32,896 nt of DNA, from contig CANMDT010000024.1 in NCBI GenBank assembly GCA_947496715.1, positions 1 to 32,896 of the forward strand, in the 5' to 3' direction. The translations under genes were made by a program, and so were the position numbers. Position 1 is the stretch's first letter. Each line of letters opens with the position of its first letter. This DNA is from Myxococcales bacterium. Lineage in GTDB: Bacteria; Myxococcota_A; Bradymonadia; REDH01. The notes beneath the pieces were generated by a model, which worked only from the letters and a program-made list of their open reading frames with translations, had not been told where the DNA came from and did no database searches. Below are positions 31,148 through 32,896 of this stretch, one piece after another.

Positions 31148-32896
31148 GCTTCCTCCGAAGTGTCGTCTGAATTCGTCGCCGACGGATTGCTGGGCTGCGT
31201 CGGAACCTCCTTGAAGTAGCTCCGATCGGTGGCCCACCCGCCAGTCTTCGTTTGCAGTTTCAGCGCGCCGAGCATGACGGGAAGGCCCACAACGGCGCTC
31301 CACCAGGCCACGTCGCCCTGCAGCGTCATCGCCCAGTCGAGCCCCTTCGTCGTCCCCTCCCGACGGGGATAGGGTGCCCTCACCGCCTCCCCCATCAACT
31401 GCGCCGGGAAGTCGAACCCCTTACTTCCGGAGACCGCCTTGGCCACCTCGCCCGAGATGCGGTCCACCAGCAACCCCGCCGAACCATCCTCGTCGCCCGC
31501 TTCGGATTCGCCGGCAGTAACAGACGGCGCCTTCTTCAGGGGCGGCGGGCTAGCCTGTAGCGCGTCGAAGAGCGCGGGCAGACAACCAATCCGACCGATG
31601 AGTTTCGCGTCAACGTCAGCCAGCGAACGGGCCATCACCTGCGGCCAGCTCGCGTCGGCCACATTCTTGCTGATCCCTTCGTAAAGCAGCTCGCGCGATG
31701 CCAGGAGCAGCCGCTGCATTGCTTCGCTCCGGAACCGCACCAACTCCTGCAGCCAGGCCGTCTCATCAAGCCCTTCTGGCCATATGCATACATTGCTCAT
31801 GTAGGCCTTCGCGTCAGACTTCCACCACAGATAGTGCAAGGCTGCAGGACGCCCCTGCTCGCTCGCGCGACGCACCAGCGCGAGTGTCAGCAACGCCTCA
31901 AACACAGCCTTCTCCTGCTTGCTGTGAGAGACCACCACAGGAAGGTCCGACGTCAGGCTCCAGAGCAACTGGCCCGGCTGAATCAGGCTCTCCACCCCAT
32001 CCGGCGACAAACGCGTGACCTTGATCGAGGGCGCCTCTTCCTGTTCATCGAGTGCCCGACATCCAAGTTCCTTCCACGGACGCTCCACCACGCGGAGGCT
32101 CGCCAAGAGACCATCGAGCGAGCTTAGTCGCTCCTTGAGGCCATCCACAGCGCCCAGACCCAGATACCCCTTCGCCACGGCGCCAGCGGCTGCGTATTCC
32201 GCGTCCAGCGCCTCCACTTTTTGCGCGAGCGCTTCGTCGCGCTCCGATTCCGAGCCGAGCGCGGCCTCCGTCGCGGTCTTCACCCACCGCTTCGATTCCT
32301 CGAAGACCGTGAGATACGCGAGCCCGTTCGGGTCTCCGCTGCTGACCGTCTCCTCCTCCTCCAACGGCACGCGCAGCACCTTGGTCGTGAAGAGACGCAA
32401 CGGCTCCATCACCGCGCGCAACAGCTCGCTCAACTGCATCTTTGGCTCGACCGAGGCTGCAGGAACCTCCGCCGGCGCAGCACAGGCCTCAACGCTCACG
32501 CCACGGCGGTAGGTCGCCTGCGCAGGCAGTAACGCCCGCGCGGCCTGCTCCTGCGGCTTGCGCAACTCCGCGCCACCCGAAGCCGGCACCGCATCTCCCA
32601 GCACCAACCTCACGCACTCCATCAGCTCCAGCACCGGCGCAGACTCAGCCAGCGGCTCACCCGACTTCGCCTCAAACCCGTTCGCAATCACCCAGAACCG
32701 CGCCCGTGCCATGCCGAAGGCCTCGAGGAACAGGTGCCGGTCTTCGCGCGACGCATCCGGATCACAGTCCTGCTTCGACCCCTTCTGCAGGTGCACAAGC
32801 GGCTGCAAACGATCGTCATCCGTCTTGCGCGGGAAGGCTGCCGCCTCCAGCCCCATCAGCACCACCACCTTGAAGGGAATCGCCCGCATCGGCACC
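31144..32896 (-). CDS. recC: RecBCD exodeoxyribonuclease V subunit gamma RecC, 5' end outside window
   Basis: Chi-recognition and scaffold subunit of RecBCD. Only the last 584 or so codons are here; the frame is open to the window edge, so the N-terminal half (RecC is typically about 1,100 residues) lies beyond 32896. The visible part begins at a diagnostic RecC segment, MRAIPFKVVVLMGL followed by EAAAFPR, and continues with the C-terminal dead-nuclease-like domain, including VVVSHSKQEKAVFEALLTLAL and ALHYLWWKSDAKAY. The C-terminal tail is Ser/Thr/Asp-rich and probably disordered. It is the first visible gene of the operon, ending in an ATGA overlap with recB. No promoter can be seen because the start is outside. 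Confidence 0.93.
   Translation of the reverse strand, partial: VPMRAIPFKVVVLMGLEAAAFPRKTDDDRLQPLVHLQKGSKQDCDPDASREDRHLFLEAFGMARARFWVIANGFEAKSGEPLAESAPVLELMECVRLVLGDAVPASGGAELRKPQEQAARALLPAQATYRRGVSVEACAAPAEVPAASVEPKMQLSELLRAVMEPLRLFTTKVLRVPLEEEETVSSGDPNGLAYLTVFEESKRWVKTATEAALGSESERDEALAQKVEALDAEYAAAGAVAKGYLGLGAVDGLKERLSSLDGLLASLRVVERPWKELGCRALDEQEEAPSIKVTRLSPDGVESLIQPGQLLWSLTSDLPVVVSHSKQEKAVFEALLTLALVRRASEQGRPAALHYLWWKSDAKAYMSNVCIWPEGLDETAWLQELVRFRSEAMQRLLLASRELLYEGISKNVADASWPQVMARSLADVDAKLIGRIGCLPALFDALQASPPPLKKAPSVTAGESEAGDEDGSAGLLVDRISGEVAKAVSGSKGFDFPAQLMGEAVRAPYPRREGTTKGLDWAMTLQGDVAWWSAVVGLPVMLGALKLQTKTGGWATDRSYFKEVPTQPSNPSATNSDDTSEEA

Noticed and set aside
1-32896. Search for CRISPR arrays, insertion sequences, integrase or phage genes, and long tandem repeats
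   Set aside because: No regularly spaced repeats, transposase or integrase motifs or terminal inverted repeats were seen; gene content and base composition look even across the window.

Overview
This is a contiguous stretch of a high-GC (roughly two-thirds G+C) bacterial chromosome, densely packed with housekeeping and accessory genes. I see no insertion sequence, prophage, CRISPR array or integrase. Several traits suggest a predatory or deltaproteobacterial-type lineage (Myxococcota/Bradymonadota-like). These are secreted lipoproteins with repeated Cys-rich modules, a Ser/Gly/Asp-rich linker in a lipoprotein esterase, and strong G/C bias at third codon positions. This placement is inferred from style, not from a marker gene.

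Layout. 1-2911: malQ (4-alpha-glucanotransferase, 3' end outside the window) diverges from an RluA-type pseudouridine synthase gene, which converges on a thioesterase-like gene. 2912-3247 is a structured non-coding leader before speD. 3248-7945: speD (AdoMet decarboxylase), an HpcH/HpaI-type aldolase translationally coupled to a kynurenine-3-monooxygenase-like flavoprotein carrying two extra domains, and a PRDX5-type peroxiredoxin. These converge on speE (spermidine synthase) across a 10-bp-stem hairpin. speD and speE together give the aminopropylation route to spermidine.

8108-13451 (+ strand): a PolX-family protein whose polymerase residues are lost but whose PHP phosphoesterase is intact, coupled to a LysO-like lysine exporter; then an ABC-F ATPase and a lipoprotein esterase. 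13459-18732 (- strand): a four-gene operon with 4-base start/stop overlaps, in transcription order Cys-rich lipoprotein, YyaL/DUF255 thioredoxin-fold protein, small unknown lipoprotein, and Cys-rich pappalysin-like metalloprotease lipoprotein. 18834-21311 (+): a large GT-C/YfhO-like membrane protein.

21370-24792 (- strand): rimO, an RNA m5U methyltransferase (GTGA overlap) and a TetR regulator. 24901-25067 (+): a compact tRNA-Val(CAC) cassette with its own sigma70-type promoter and a rho-independent terminator. 25071-32896 (- strand): recC-recB-recD, each junction an ATGA overlap, with the recC 5' end outside the window.

The points most worth a second look are the monooxygenase / cNMP-binding / methylglyoxal-synthase-like triple fusion, the polymerase-dead PolX, and the coupled Cys-rich lipoprotein operon.
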